Of a stretch of 64,000 bases of DNA, positions 37,596-47,871 are shown piece after piece. Made by a program: the position numbers and the translations under genes. This stretch comes from CAVYWD01 sp963772225 (GTDB lineage: Bacteria; Myxococcota; Myxococcia; Myxococcales; UBA5297), in assembly GCA_963772225.1 (NCBI GenBank), contig CAVYWD010000001.1, forward strand, positions 1,054,001 to 1,118,000, written 5' to 3'. Within the stretch, counting starts at the first letter, position 1; each line of letters starts with the position of its first letter. The notes beneath the pieces are model-generated. The model was given only the letters and a program-made list of their open reading frames with translations, did not search any database and was not told where the DNA came from.

Positions 37596-38667
37596 CTAGA
37601 ACTGCGTCAGGAAGGACCATACTTCCTTGGGCATCCACGTCGTGTTCTGTCCCGAATCTCTGGGTGACGGAGAGTGGCCTCCGTCGAACGGGCACCAGCG
37701 GACGGGATGACCCGCCGAGCAGCCCTGGTAGGAGGAGCAGACATGGCCTCCGCTGGGCGGCTTGGGCATGGTCTCGGCCGTGCAGCCGTTCGTCTTTGCA
37801 AAGAAATCGCTCGTGGAGGTCTGTCCTCCCCCTTCCTGGGAGCCGAGCGAAGAGAAGTAGGCGATGGGCTGGCAGGTCGTTGGCAAGCTCAACCCCCCGC
37901 CGGAGTGGACGACGGCGGCGCGGAACACATTCGGCCGGGCGCACACGAGCGTGTACGACATCGCCCCGCCCATGCTGAACCCTTCCAATTCAATCCGCGA
38001 CGTGTCGATGCACAGAATCCGCCTCGACCTGCGCGAGAATCGCGTCGGTGAAGGTAACGTCCTGACCGCCCGTATTGGACCACAGCCCGCCGATTCCGTC
38101 GGGCGCAATGAAGATGGTGCTGTTGTCCGAGAGGTCCCATTGCCCGAAGAACGGGCTTTGCGTCGTGTAACAATCGATGCCTTCGGTGTGGCAATTGAAC
38201 ACCTGACTCGCGCTGCCAGTGGCCCAGTGGTAAGAGAGAATGAGCCGGTACGGGTGGCTATTGTCGTAGTTGGCAGGTAAGCGAAGAATATAGCGCCGGG
38301 CCGTGCCATTGACGGTGACCGAGTTGTAATTGATCGTCGTGTCCGGGCTGCTCTTGAGCGTGGGCGCCTTGCCGCAGCCCGTGCTCGGAACCGACCCGTC
38401 ACCGATGCTGCCCCCGTCGATGGCCGCGCCAGCGTCATCTCCAGCGACCAGTCCAGCGTCTTGTCGAACCGAGGCGTCGTGGCCCACGTCAGCGCCCGCA
38501 TCCCTCGCGTCCGATCCCGAATCGACGGCTTGGGCCGCATCCACAGCCGTCGATGCGTCGGCGCTTCGGGGCCCCGCATCCGCTTCCGGGCCAGTGCCGC
38601 CGCCAAGCTCGCAGGCGGCCATGAGCAGCAGCGGTGCGGCGATGAAGACGCTAGGGACGCGGTTCAT
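37596..38667 (-). CDS. Secreted lipoprotein esterase, feruloyl esterase/PHB depolymerase type (one +1 frameshift)
   Basis: The 356-residue product has a lipobox (LLLMAACELGGG), an Asp/Ala-rich linker, and an alpha/beta-hydrolase of the LpqC/feruloyl esterase group: YILRLPANYDNSHPYRLILS, the nucleophile elbow GFSMGGAMSY, and a C-terminal His in PFDGGH. Cys-rich loops are typical of secreted forms. ATG 38667 follows AGAGGGAGAGATC. The frame breaks at GAATC 38015-38019; removing one base gives QVEADLCIDTSRIELEGFS. It would release ferulate from arabinoxylan or cut polyesters; the neighbouring GH54 gene favours the first (inference). Confidence 0.8.
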
Positions 38668-39165
38668 GATCTCTCCCTCTCTCAAGTCGCGGGCGCCACC
38701 CTGGAGAACCGCGGTCCCACGTGCGCCCCAGACGAGCAGACCCTGTGGATTCCTCCCCACGAGCCGCGCAGGTGGGGCCCGACAGCGATGACGCGACGGT
38801 GAATAGGCTCGGCACGCAGATTCACCTCCATCGCTCCGGCGCCGCCGCATTCTTCAAGCCCGCAGAGCCCAAGGGCCAGCGGTCCCATGCGACTCCAGCG
38901 CGAAGTGTCGTTTTGCCGATCGCTCTTGAGGACCAAAGGCCGGCCGCGTCCACGATAGAAGAGCCCCCGGCGGCATTCGGGTCAGAAGGCAGTTCGGGCT
39001 CCGGAACATCGGGGCCCAGCTGGGCCCAGCCCCACCGCGCCAGCGAGACCCCGCCAACCTCCCGACCCGAAATCCGCTGAGCGGCTCTCGCGTCGCCTTT
39101 GGCACCCATCCGCGCCGACGCCTGGCAGGGCCGCAGCTCTCGCGGAGGAATCTGGCTAGACCGGA
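38668..39165. other. Intergenic region (498 bp)
   Basis: It lies between two minus-strand genes and holds the esterase promoter. I see no motif, gene or repeat that I can support here. Confidence 0.4.
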
Positions 39166-41406
39166 CTAATTGGGCCCCGAGTAGGCGCAACGCGCGTTGA
39201 TGCAATCGAGCTGAAGCCCTCCGCAGCAGTCGGCGGCGGTCGCGCACTGCTCGAACTCGTGGGAGCAGCCGCTCGGCTTGTCACTGCAGACGAGCGAGGC
39301 GAGCTCCCCTGTGCCAGCGCGGCAGAAGCCGGTGCAGCACTGATCTCCGCTCTCGCAGGCCGCTCCCTTTTCGCGGCACACCTCGGCGACCCAGGTGCCG
39401 CGCGAGTTGCCGGCGAGCAACTCCTGCGCGGGGAGGTAGAACGCCGGGTGGCTCGGGTCCGTGCCCGCCGGCGCGCTCAGGTCCATGGCAGCGACCCACA
39501 GCTTCTTGGTCGTCGGCTGGCTGGAGAGGTCGTGGTACCGCGGGTCGCTCCAGAACGGGTTGATGGTCGCCACGTTCCCGTAGAGTCGCCGGCTGGTGAA
39601 CACGACCCAAGCGTAGCCGCCGGAGGCCACCGGCCCGACCGTCGGCTCGTAGTTGAGCGTGCCATCGTCGTCATGGGCCTGGTCGCCGACGGGCAGGGCG
39701 CCCGCCCCGTTGAGCTTGTCGAGGCGCGCGGCCTGCTGGGTCTTGAGGTCGACCCACCAGAGCTCGCCGCGGGCGCCGCGATCGGCGCAATCGCCCGGGC
39801 CCGGGCAGTCCGCGCGCGTGCCGCCGAAGTCCTTGCCGTTGTTCCTCACCTCGAGCTCGAAGACCACGCCGGAGCCGTCGGGGGTGAAGCTGGGGTAGAC
39901 CGCGGTGGTCGCGGAGCTCTCGGGCGTGTAGATGCGGGTGAAGCCGGAGAACTGGCCCGGCGGCGAAAAGCTCAAAGTCGCCAGGGAGCGCTCGTCGCCG
40001 CTCTGGCCCCCTGCGGCTCCAGACCACCAGTTGAAGGCCAGCTTCTTGCCGTCGTTCGAGAAGGCCGGCGTCCCGGCGCCCAGCCCGCTCGGCAGGCCGT
40101 TGGTCGAGACCGCCTTGCCCGAGGGCAGGGAGTACAGCGCGCTGGGCTGCGTCCAGGATCCGACGAGCCGCGCGGCGTTCGAGAAGAGCAGGGTTCCGTC
40201 CGGCGAGACGGCGCCCCAGGCGTACCGGCCGTCGCCGGGCGAGAGGACGGTCTCGGTGATGGGCGGCGAGAGCTCGTAGACGCCGGTGATCTGGTAGCTG
40301 GCCTGGTCGTCGCCGTGCTGGGTGATCAAGCGCGACCCTCCCGAGGCGACGACATGGCACACGCGGCAGCCCGACGAATCGCTGCTGTCGCTGCCCGCAA
40401 CCAGCTGGGGTTCGAGGGCTCCGCCCGTCACGGCCAGGGTCGCTCCGCCGTACCTGGGATCGGGGCCGAGCGCGCCGCCGGCGTTCTTGGCGAGCCGCGT
40501 GGCGTAGGAGTTGTAGTAAACGGTTCCCTTGAGCGATCCGCTGGCGATCTTCCAGGACGCCACGAGGGGACCGTACGCGGCGCCCTTGGAGGCGAAGACG
40601 AGCCGGGCCGAGACCGCGCCGCCCGCGCACCCGCCGTTGATCTGCTTCCAAGCGGCGGGAGGGATTGGGTGGTGAAGGAATGGGGTCGCCGTCCGAGCGA
40701 AGGTTCCGAGGTAATGCACGCTCGCGCAGGTGAGCTCGATGGAGACGGCCTCGACGTCGCGCGAGCCGGAGCTCCATTGAAGGAGCGGCGCGAGGACGCC
40801 CTTCGGCCAGACCGTTCCGTTGTACGGGTAGAGCAGCTTGAGCCCGGGGTCGGCGACGGGGCTCTCGGCGAGCGCCGTCCCCACCGCGGTCGTCACGGAG
40901 CCGCCGATGCCCTCGCCGCCGATCCCGCCCCACCCGCCTGCGCCGCCGTCGAGCGCGGAGGTGCCCGCGTCGGGGGACTCGCCGTTCTCGCGAACCTCGA
41001 GGTGGATGGCGAGGGTCGCCGTCGCGGTCATTCCGCCCCAGGTCGCGGTGACGATGCCGGCCCCGCCGCCTTCGCCGCTCGCCACGAAGAGGCCCGAGGC
41101 CGAGAGCGTCCCGAGGTCCGGCCGGTCGAGCGAGAGCTGCGCGTCGACCTGCGCGCCCCCGCTCGTCGCGGTGAACTGCACCTGGGGCATCGGCATGCCG
41201 GGCTGGACGTCGAGCGATGGCGAGGCGGGCGAGAGCTGGAGGTCGCTCGGCGCGGAGGCATCGGCAGCGCCCCCGCCGTCCCGAGGGGGCGCCCCACCGT
41301 CGCGCGCCGCGCCGGCGTCGGACCTGGTTCCGGACGGGCTCACGGCACAGCCGCTCACCAGCGCTACGGCGACGAATACCGCGCGACGCCGATACAGGAG
41401 GGACAT
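39166..41406 (-). CDS. Large secreted propeller lipoprotein with one CxxCH motif
   Basis: The 746-residue protein starts at ATG 41406 (GGGAGCC upstream) with a lipobox (VALVSGCAVS) and a Gly/Ala/Asp linker. Residues 70-150 look like an Ig-like domain. The middle (SPDGTLLFSN, AFSNDGKKLAFNWW, SFTPDGSGVVFELE) has WD40/TolB-like PD blades. A CRVCHVV motif near residue 360 may bind one c-type heme or only metal. The C-terminus is Cys-rich (CREKGAACESGDQCC, CATAADCCGG), the myxobacterial dickkopf-like fold. The role is unknown; surface sugar binding or electron transfer are both possible. Confidence 0.75.
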   Translation of the reverse strand: MSLLYRRRAVFVAVALVSGCAVSPSGTRSDAGAARDGGAPPRDGGGAADASAPSDLQLSPASPSLDVQPGMPMPQVQFTATSGGAQVDAQLSLDRPDLGTLSASGLFVASGEGGGAGIVTATWGGMTATATLAIHLEVRENGESPDAGTSALDGGAGGWGGIGGEGIGGSVTTAVGTALAESPVADPGLKLLYPYNGTVWPKGVLAPLLQWSSGSRDVEAVSIELTCASVHYLGTFARTATPFLHHPIPPAAWKQINGGCAGGAVSARLVFASKGAAYGPLVASWKIASGSLKGTVYYNSYATRLAKNAGGALGPDPRYGGATLAVTGGALEPQLVAGSDSSDSSGCRVCHVVASGGSRLITQHGDDQASYQITGVYELSPPITETVLSPGDGRYAWGAVSPDGTLLFSNAARLVGSWTQPSALYSLPSGKAVSTNGLPSGLGAGTPAFSNDGKKLAFNWWSGAAGGQSGDERSLATLSFSPPGQFSGFTRIYTPESSATTAVYPSFTPDGSGVVFELEVRNNGKDFGGTRADCPGPGDCADRGARGELWWVDLKTQQAARLDKLNGAGALPVGDQAHDDDGTLNYEPTVGPVASGGYAWVVFTSRRLYGNVATINPFWSDPRYHDLSSQPTTKKLWVAAMDLSAPAGTDPSHPAFYLPAQELLAGNSRGTWVAEVCREKGAACESGDQCCTGFCRAGTGELASLVCSDKPSGCSHEFEQCATAADCCGGLQLDCINARCAYSGPN

Positions 41407-41760
41407 CGTGGCTCCCGTCACTGGGCTTGCCAGCGAGTCAGAGATCGGACCTCTTAGCATTCAATACCGCGCGAGGCCAGACCGGGTCAAACGCGAGCCG
41501 GTACCAGCGCCGAAGGTTCGATCCCGGCTCTCGATCCTCGAACGGACCTGCTCGGCACCGCTTCCGCAGGCCTGGTCCAGTCCGGACTCGGCGCCGGCGG
41601 GCGACGACGCAATGAGCGCAATCGACGCCTCCCACGTGACCCACCTCGCCACCCAGCCTCGATTTTCAGGATCACGTCGGCGCGCAGGCCCTTTGGGGCG
41701 CGGCGCCCGGACTTGGCTCAGCAGAGCCTTTGGACCCTAGCTGGCTAGGGCCGAGAGGAC
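41407..41760. other. Intergenic region (354 bp)
   Basis: It lies between GH54 and the propeller gene, both on the minus strand. It must carry the propeller promoter. Nothing else is seen. Confidence 0.4.
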
Positions 41761-43026
41761 TCAATGGCCGTAGCCGGCCGCGACGATGTTGGCCTGCACG
41801 GCTTCGTCGGTCGCGGTCGTCGCGTAGCCCGTGGTCATCACTCCTTCGAAGAAGTTTCCATGGGCCTGGCTGCTGTTGTCTCCGCCAACGCCGAGCACGA
41901 TTCCGCCTTGCCTGTTCATCGGGGAGTAGCCAGCGGGATACGCCCCGTCCCAGACGGTCGTCAGCGCGCCCGACTGGGCATTTCCACCCTTGATCGTGAA
42001 CGGGCCGCCGTTCGTCGCCTTTGCGGAGTTGCCTTTGACCATGGCGGTGACGAAAGCGTACGAGAACGATAGGTCTTTTGCGTTCTGTTTATTGCCGCCG
42101 CTGTCGTCGTGGTTGTATACGCCGACTTCGAGGTCCGCCATGATCCAGGGGCCGTCTCCGTCCCCCTTGTCCCACCAGCCACAATTTCCGAAATAGATGG
42201 CCTCCATGGTGCCGTATCCGCCGGCGACGGGCTGCATCTCCGCGTTGCCGAAGTCGAAGCAGCACTGGCCGTTGTAATAGGTGCCGTCGGTCACCATGTA
42301 TTCGGTTTCCGGGTTGTCGCCCTTGGCGATGCCGCTCGTACTGGTATTCCGATAGCCGACCTGACCCGGCGACGTCCAACTTGGAGCGCCGACCACGTGG
42401 ACCCCGTAGACCTGATGCCCCCCCAGCTTGATCGGGAGAGCGTCGGCCACCGCTTCTACGTCGTTGTTGGGACCGTAGTCCTTGCTTCCGCCGGGTGCCT
42501 TCGTGAGATGGTTGCCCTTGCCCGACTGGTCGTAAATGATCGAGATGGTGCAAGAGCCCGTGCCGGGGCAAAATGTGTCCTGCACCGAGGAATTGGCGAT
42601 GCCTCCGGGGGACAGAACGCCCACGTCCTTGGTCGTTCCGTCCGACTTCTTGACCTGATAGAGATTCCCGGCGTACGCGCCAAAGAGCGCCCTCGTGGTG
42701 CTGTACGCTGCGACACAAGGCGTCTGCCCCGCGGCATAGAGGTCGCACGGGCCGGTGCCGTCCGACGTGGACGAGCCGTCGGCGCCGCCGTCTCCAGCAT
42801 CTTGCCCGCGGGCGGCGTCCTGGCCGGCGTCTCTGAAGTCCGAGCCGGCGTCTTTCCCTTGAGACGCATCCATGGCCACCGATGCATCGACGCCGCCGAT
42901 TTGCGCCGCGTCCAGTGTCGTCGGGCCGCTGTCGTGCGGCTCGTTCGTGGCGGCTGGCCCGCCGAGCTCGCAGGCGGCGCCGAGGAGCAACAGTGCGGCG
43001 ACGAGAAGGCTAGGCATACGGTTCAT
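41761..43026 (-). CDS. Alpha-L-arabinofuranosidase B catalytic domain (GH54), lipoprotein
   Basis: The 421-residue protein has a lipobox (LLLLGAACELGGP), an Asp/Ala-rich linker and a GH54 catalytic jelly roll: CDLYAAGQTPCVAAYSTTRA, ISIIYDQSGKGNHLT, and CCFDFGNAE with the catalytic Glu of the family. It removes arabinose from arabinoxylan or arabinan. Fungal and many bacterial GH54 enzymes carry a C-terminal AbfB/CBM42 module; here it is absent, and a separate CBM42 lipoprotein is encoded at 24256. ATG 43026. It follows the beta-helix gene at a 32-bp gap, likely co-transcribed. Confidence 0.9.
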   Translation of the reverse strand: MNRMPSLLVAALLLLGAACELGGPAATNEPHDSGPTTLDAAQIGGVDASVAMDASQGKDAGSDFRDAGQDAARGQDAGDGGADGSSTSDGTGPCDLYAAGQTPCVAAYSTTRALFGAYAGNLYQVKKSDGTTKDVGVLSPGGIANSSVQDTFCPGTGSCTISIIYDQSGKGNHLTKAPGGSKDYGPNNDVEAVADALPIKLGGHQVYGVHVVGAPSWTSPGQVGYRNTSTSGIAKGDNPETEYMVTDGTYYNGQCCFDFGNAEMQPVAGGYGTMEAIYFGNCGWWDKGDGDGPWIMADLEVGVYNHDDSGGNKQNAKDLSFSYAFVTAMVKGNSAKATNGGPFTIKGGNAQSGALTTVWDGAYPAGYSPMNRQGGIVLGVGGDNSSQAHGNFFEGVMTTGYATTATDEAVQANIVAAGYGH

Positions 43027-43058
43027 GTTCTCTCCATTTCTTGCGGCGCCGCCACGGG

Positions 43059-44744
43059 TCAGGGCATTTCGACGGCCCCGAGATCGCAATGGCTCGGATC
43101 GCGACTGAGCCCTCGTTGATCCGTGGTCTCGCAGCTGGTTCCCACTTGGAGCGCCGGGCTCCCGGCGCCGAGCAGGAGGGTGGGGCTCGGCCCCCCATGA
43201 TCAGCCGGCGCCGGGTCGAGCTTCGGATCGATCGCCGTGACGCCCGGGATGCATGGGTCCGTGCAGGACGTACCGGACTTCGCCTCCCATTGCATGACGT
43301 GATCTCCCGAACCGGTGTCGGCGCAGCTCATCGCCTGGTTCCACGGATTCCCGGCCGAGTTGTCGACCAGGAGGGCGTCGTGGAGCTCGAAATTGGAGCC
43401 TCCGAACAGCGCGCCGCCATGTCCCCCGGCATAGTTGCGAGCGATCGTCACGTTCCGGGCTTTGAAGCCGTTTCCAAAGATAGCCCCGCCATACCCCGAA
43501 GCGCTTCCGTCGCTCGGTGCGCAACGGTTCGAGTCGAACGTCGAATTAATGATGGAGCAGCTCGGAGAACAATCGAGCCAGAGCCCGCCGCCATGGGTCT
43601 CCGCGGTGTTGGAGAGGAAGCTCGACGCTTCGATGGTGATGAGGCCGTTGCTCGCGCGAAGGCCCCCGCCGGCTCCGATCCCGCTCGCGTTGGCTTTCAC
43701 CGTATTGCCCTGAAGGGTCGAGCGATCGATGGTGATGGTGTCGGGGGGATAGACCCAGAGGAATGCCGCTCCGCCGGCACCTCGGCTCGAGTTGTTGAAA
43801 AGCTTCGTGCCGCACAGCGAGACGGCCCCGCCGATGCCGTCGTCCGGAGAGTCACTGGCGCCGTCGGTTCCGATGGCACCGCCTTCGCCTTCGTCCAGCG
43901 TGGCATTGCTCTCGAAGAGCGAGTTCGATATCGACAAAGGCGAGAGCAGGCTATACACGGCTCCACCGTACCACGAGTGGTTGCGAAAGAACTGGCTTCG
44001 AACGATGGTGAGCGTGCTGGCCGTCCATACCGAGACCGCACCGCCTCCACGCCCGGCTGTATTGTCTTCGAATACGGACTCGCGGACCTCGACCTTCGAC
44101 TTCCATTGCCCGGCGATGGCCCCGCCGATCCCATCCGCATCCGTGCTGGCCGGGGCCTTTCCGTTCACGAACCGTAGGCGTCGAACGGAGAGCGAATGAC
44201 CGCTGTCGACCGAAAAGATCCGGCTCGCGCCGCCGCCATCCAACGTGATCTTGTTTTCGCCGTCGAATACGGTGTCGGCGGACACCTCGATTTCGGTCGG
44301 CACGGCGAGGGTTGCAGCGGCCATACCGCAATCGAAGGTGACGTAGGCCCCTTTCGAGGCCGCATTGCGCACGGCGTCCGCCGTGCAGCTCGCGGCGGTT
44401 CCCGTGCCGATGGTGACGTGCAGCGCGGGCGTGGGCCAGGGCGCGGGCTCGTCGCAGATTTGGGGAGGCAGCGTCCCGCTGTCTCCTCCGTTTTCCGCGA
44501 CCGAGGATCCGCCGTCGCTCGGGGGTGTGGTCGCGCTGGCGTCGCATCCGCTGTCGAGGACGTCTCCCTTCGGGTTGACGCCCGCATCGAGCTCGCCGTC
44601 CGCTGTGTCTCCGGCGAGGTGGGCGCCGCCGTCGGGGACAGGCGTGGAGGAAGAGGCGCCGTCGAACGCGGGCGTGGTCCCGTGGCAGGCGCAGAGCGTC
44701 CAGAGCAGGGCGTTCACGATAAAGAGCTTCGGTCTTCTCGGCAT
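43059..44744 (-). CDS. Secreted right-handed beta-helix lipoprotein with choice-of-anchor Q
   Basis: The 561-residue protein begins with a lipoprotein signal (LWTLCACHGTT) and a Ser/Gly/Asp linker. Residues 110-490 are a parallel beta-helix with repeated GGA motifs and short NTA/NNS turns (ESVFEDNTAGRGGGAV, FLSNTAETHGGGLWL), like polymorphic outer-membrane proteins. It ends GLSRDPSHCDLGAVEM, the choice-of-anchor Q signature. Such proteins act as adhesins or polysaccharide-binding proteins. The start at ATG 44744 is preferred over an in-frame GTG 15 bases upstream. It heads the pair with GH54. Confidence 0.8.
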   Translation of the reverse strand: MPRRPKLFIVNALLWTLCACHGTTPAFDGASSSTPVPDGGAHLAGDTADGELDAGVNPKGDVLDSGCDASATTPPSDGGSSVAENGGDSGTLPPQICDEPAPWPTPALHVTIGTGTAASCTADAVRNAASKGAYVTFDCGMAAATLAVPTEIEVSADTVFDGENKITLDGGGASRIFSVDSGHSLSVRRLRFVNGKAPASTDADGIGGAIAGQWKSKVEVRESVFEDNTAGRGGGAVSVWTASTLTIVRSQFFRNHSWYGGAVYSLLSPLSISNSLFESNATLDEGEGGAIGTDGASDSPDDGIGGAVSLCGTKLFNNSSRGAGGAAFLWVYPPDTITIDRSTLQGNTVKANASGIGAGGGLRASNGLITIEASSFLSNTAETHGGGLWLDCSPSCSIINSTFDSNRCAPSDGSASGYGGAIFGNGFKARNVTIARNYAGGHGGALFGGSNFELHDALLVDNSAGNPWNQAMSCADTGSGDHVMQWEAKSGTSCTDPCIPGVTAIDPKLDPAPADHGGPSPTLLLGAGSPALQVGTSCETTDQRGLSRDPSHCDLGAVEMP

Positions 44745-44999
44745 GTTCGCGCCTCTCACGCGCTTTGCTTGCCCACGGACTGGTCTAGCTCAGTGCTCGA
44801 AGTCGTTGGAACGGGTCACGACCACGGGCGAAGGGACATCCTCGGCCCAGAGGCGCGGCGACCGCGGCGCTTCCGACAAGCCGCGCGCTGAGGCGGCCAT
44901 GACCCGTTTGCACGTTCGCCATACTCCACACCCTGCACGGTCCTTCGTCAGTAAGCAGGAGCCGACGAGCCTCCGAGGCGCGAGCACTGAAAGGCCCCG

Positions 45000-47658
45000 A
45001 TGCTCCACAGGACTGCTGCATTTCTTCCACTCGCGCTGCTCCTCGGTTGCAGTGCCAGCGCGCCGCAGGAGGGTCCGGGCGCCGCCGCCGCGGCCTCCAG
45101 GGTGGACCACGCCGCGCCCGCGATCCGGAGCGCCACCGAGTTTCTCCGACAGCAGCCGACGAGCGCCGTGGCGGCGAGCGCCGACGGCTCCCGGCTGGTG
45201 CACGCGAGCGGCTTCGCCTACGACACCGGCCTGGTCGACCCTGTCGCCGCCGCCTCATCGTTCCTCGCCAGCCACGGCGGAGCTTTCGGCGTCACCGACC
45301 GCCAGGCGCTCTCCCCTTCCGGCCCCGCCCCGGCGGGTCCCGTCGGCGCGGTACGCCTCCAGCGAACTATCGACGGCCTGCCCGTCTTTGGCGGAGACCT
45401 CGTGGTCGGCGTCGCCGGCGGCAAGGTGTTCGCGGTGAACGCGGCCGACGTCCCCCCGGCCATCTCGGGCTCGCATGCCGTCGGCCCGGAGCGCGCCGCC
45501 GAGCTCGCCGTGGCGGCGGTGGGCGGAGGCGCCCGAGGCGCGGGCCCAATCACCGTGTCCGCCGGCTGGCGCGCTCACACCGACCTCCTGCGCGCCGTGT
45601 ACCAAGTGGATTTCTCGGCCGAGCAGCCCGCGGGCACCTGGCGCGCCTTCGTCGATGGGGAGACCGGGCAGGTGCTCTTCAAGATCAACCGGCGCGTCCG
45701 CGCCACCGCGCCCGGGAAGGTCTACGAGATCTCGCCAGTCGAGACCGAGGCGAGCCTCTGCCCGCAGAGCGGAACCGCGTACACCGCCTGCGCGAGCCCC
45801 GTGGCCGTCACCTTCGACCACCTCGCCTCGACGACCAGCCTCCTCGGGACGCAGGTGAGCGTCTGGAATTGCAAGGGGAAGAGCGCCCCCGCCAGCGCCT
45901 CGAATGTGACCACGGCCTGCAGCGCGGTCGTCCCGTCCTCGGGCTCTTTCGCGTTCGCCGAGGACGCTACCGGCCTCTCGACCAGCGACGATTTCGCCGC
46001 GGCGATGGCTTTCTATCACCTGGACAAACACGTGAGCTTCTTCAAAGCGCTCGAATCCGACCCTGCCAGGCGGCACCCTGAGGGCGCTGAACGGCAGCAT
46101 CCCCGCGCTCGTGAATGTGACCGAAAACGGTCAGCCGTTCGACAACGCCTATTACGACCCGGGGACGGACGCGATGGTGTTCGGGCAGGGGCAGTCGACC
46201 GACTTCGCCTACGACGCGACCATCATCTACCACGAGTTCACGCACGGGATTGTGGAGGCCTGGGGCGGGTACAACATCGACATCGACGCCATGGGGGGGC
46301 TCGACGAGCCCGGCGCCCTGAACGAGGGCACGGCCGACTCGATGGCCGTCTCTGAAACCGGCCGGGGCATCGTGAGCGCCTCCCTCGGCGAATACGCGCG
46401 GCTTCCGCCCGACCCGGACGCCAAGCGGACCTGCCAAGGCGACGGCACCCAGTTCCACCGCGGATCCATCGGCGAGGACGACCTGTACGGCCTGTTCGGC
46501 GAGGTGCACGACGATGGCGAGATCTGGAACGGCTTTTACTGGGAGGTATACGCGGGGCTGAAGAGCGCCGGAATCAAGGGCTGCAGCGGCGCTTGCGAAG
46601 CCGGGCCCGCCATTCATTACGCGACCATCCGACTCGCGGGCGGCACCTCCCCTACGTTTGCCACCTATTGGAAGACGATGAAGGCCGCCGCGTCGAAGCT
46701 CTTCCCCAGCCAGCCGGAGGTGGCGAATTACGTCGACTGCGTCGCGAAGCGTCGAAAGTTCGACCACTGCGACCGGACGGTGCCGCTCTTCGCCGGCGAG
46801 ACCAAGTACCAGTTCGTCGAGCTCCGGTACTCCCCTTTTCAGCTCACCCTCTCGGTCGACTCGAGCGGGACCGGCCAGCTCGACTTGTGCAGCGGAACCG
46901 GCTCGAGCACCACGGCCCATCTGCGAAAAGGCCAGGCGGTGAGCCTCTCGAGCATCGCCTCGAACCAGATCAGCGCGACCGTCACCTCCGACCGGAAGAT
47001 CACGCTCGCCAGCGCTTGCCAGCGCGGTACGCAGCAGTACGCCTTTGCGGCCGGCGACTCCGGAACTTGGTATCTCCTGTTCGACTCTCCGTCCGCGGAG
47101 ATGTCCAGCAGTGTCGGGTATGACGTCTACAAGGTGAAGCTCTCTGCGACCGGCTTCGCAAGCCGTCCCGCCGCGACTGCACCCGGCACCTGCACGCCCC
47201 CCTCCGGCGACAGCTCCAGCGCCGACGGCGGGTCCAGCTCCAGCGCCGACGGCGGGTCCAGCTCCAGCGCCGACGGCGGGTCCAGCTCCAGCGCCGACAG
47301 CGGCTCCAGCTCCAGCGCCGACGGCGGGTCCGGCGACGACGGCGGCTCAGGCGACAATTCTGGCTCGGATGGCAGCTTAGGCTCCCGCGCCTTTGGCAAT
47401 GTGACCGGCTACGTGAGCTTGGGCTGCTCCACCGGCCCGGGCAGGTCGGGGGCTCTCCCTCTCCTCCTTCCGGCGGCGCTCGCCCTGCGGCTCCGGCGCC
47501 GCCGCGAGCCCTTCTCTGAGAAGGCAGCCGCCACTCGCGCCAAAGCGTCCGTTTTGAGCTCTGCAGCGTCGACTGCGTCGCCTGAGAAAGCGCCGGGCTC
47601 GCCAGAATGGCATGATCCCGTCGGCGATTCCGCGAATGCGGCCTCGCCGACCTCTTGA
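45000..47658 (+). CDS. Secreted zinc metalloprotease, M36/fungalysin-like, with MYXO-CTERM-like tail (one +1 frameshift)
   Basis: The 885-residue product has a lipobox (LALLLGCSAS), an FTP/PepSY prodomain (residues 40-220, RTIDGLPVFGGDLVV), the zinc motif HEFTHGIVE and third-ligand NEGTADSMA. A C-terminal domain and five 8-residue SSSSADGG repeats follow, then a MYXO-CTERM-like signal (LGCSTGPGR, ALPLLLPAALAL, RLRRRRE), which myxosortases use for surface sorting. The frame breaks at GAATC 46053-46057; removing one A gives ALDPTLPGGTLRAL. About 50 more residues follow the Arg cluster, which is odd for this signal. ATG 45000. Confidence 0.85.
47212..47331 (+). repeat. Five 24-bp tandem repeats in the protease gene
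   Basis: The unit AGCTCCAGCGCCGACGGCGG plus GTCC is repeated five times with few changes (ACAGCGGC in copy 4), coding SSSADGGS. It is a flexible linker and likely varies in length between strains. Confidence 0.9.
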
Positions 47659-47696
47659 CCCGAAAGCCGCTTTTGGCCCTCTTTGAACCCCCTGGG

Positions 47697-47851
47697 GCTA
47701 CCCACTAAACCGACCGAGCCGGAACCAATGAGGGTTGCCTTAGGCTCCAGACCCGAGACCCCAGGCTCCGGGTACTGCAGTTCCTTAAGGCCCGGGGTCT
47801 GAAGCCTGGAGTCTTTGCCATCCTGCGCAAGATTTCCTCGCGAAGGGACTA
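47697..47851 (-). repeat. Dispersed intergenic repeat, copy 2
   Basis: Reverse complement of the repeat at 27896-28040. It lies between the protease and the next beta-helix gene, with ATAGTCCCTTCG at its right end. Confidence 0.7.
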
Positions 47852-47871
47852 TGCTCCGAACGGCTTCGGAA

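Noticed and set aside
39259..41457. Long plus-strand open frame of 732 codons
   Set aside because: It lies antisense to the propeller lipoprotein gene, has no recognisable domain and an Arg/Gly/Ala-biased composition, as expected of a high-GC shadow frame.
47212..47331. Possible CRISPR array
   Set aside because: The five 24-bp units have no spacers and encode an in-frame Ser/Asp/Gly linker, so they are a tandem coding repeat.
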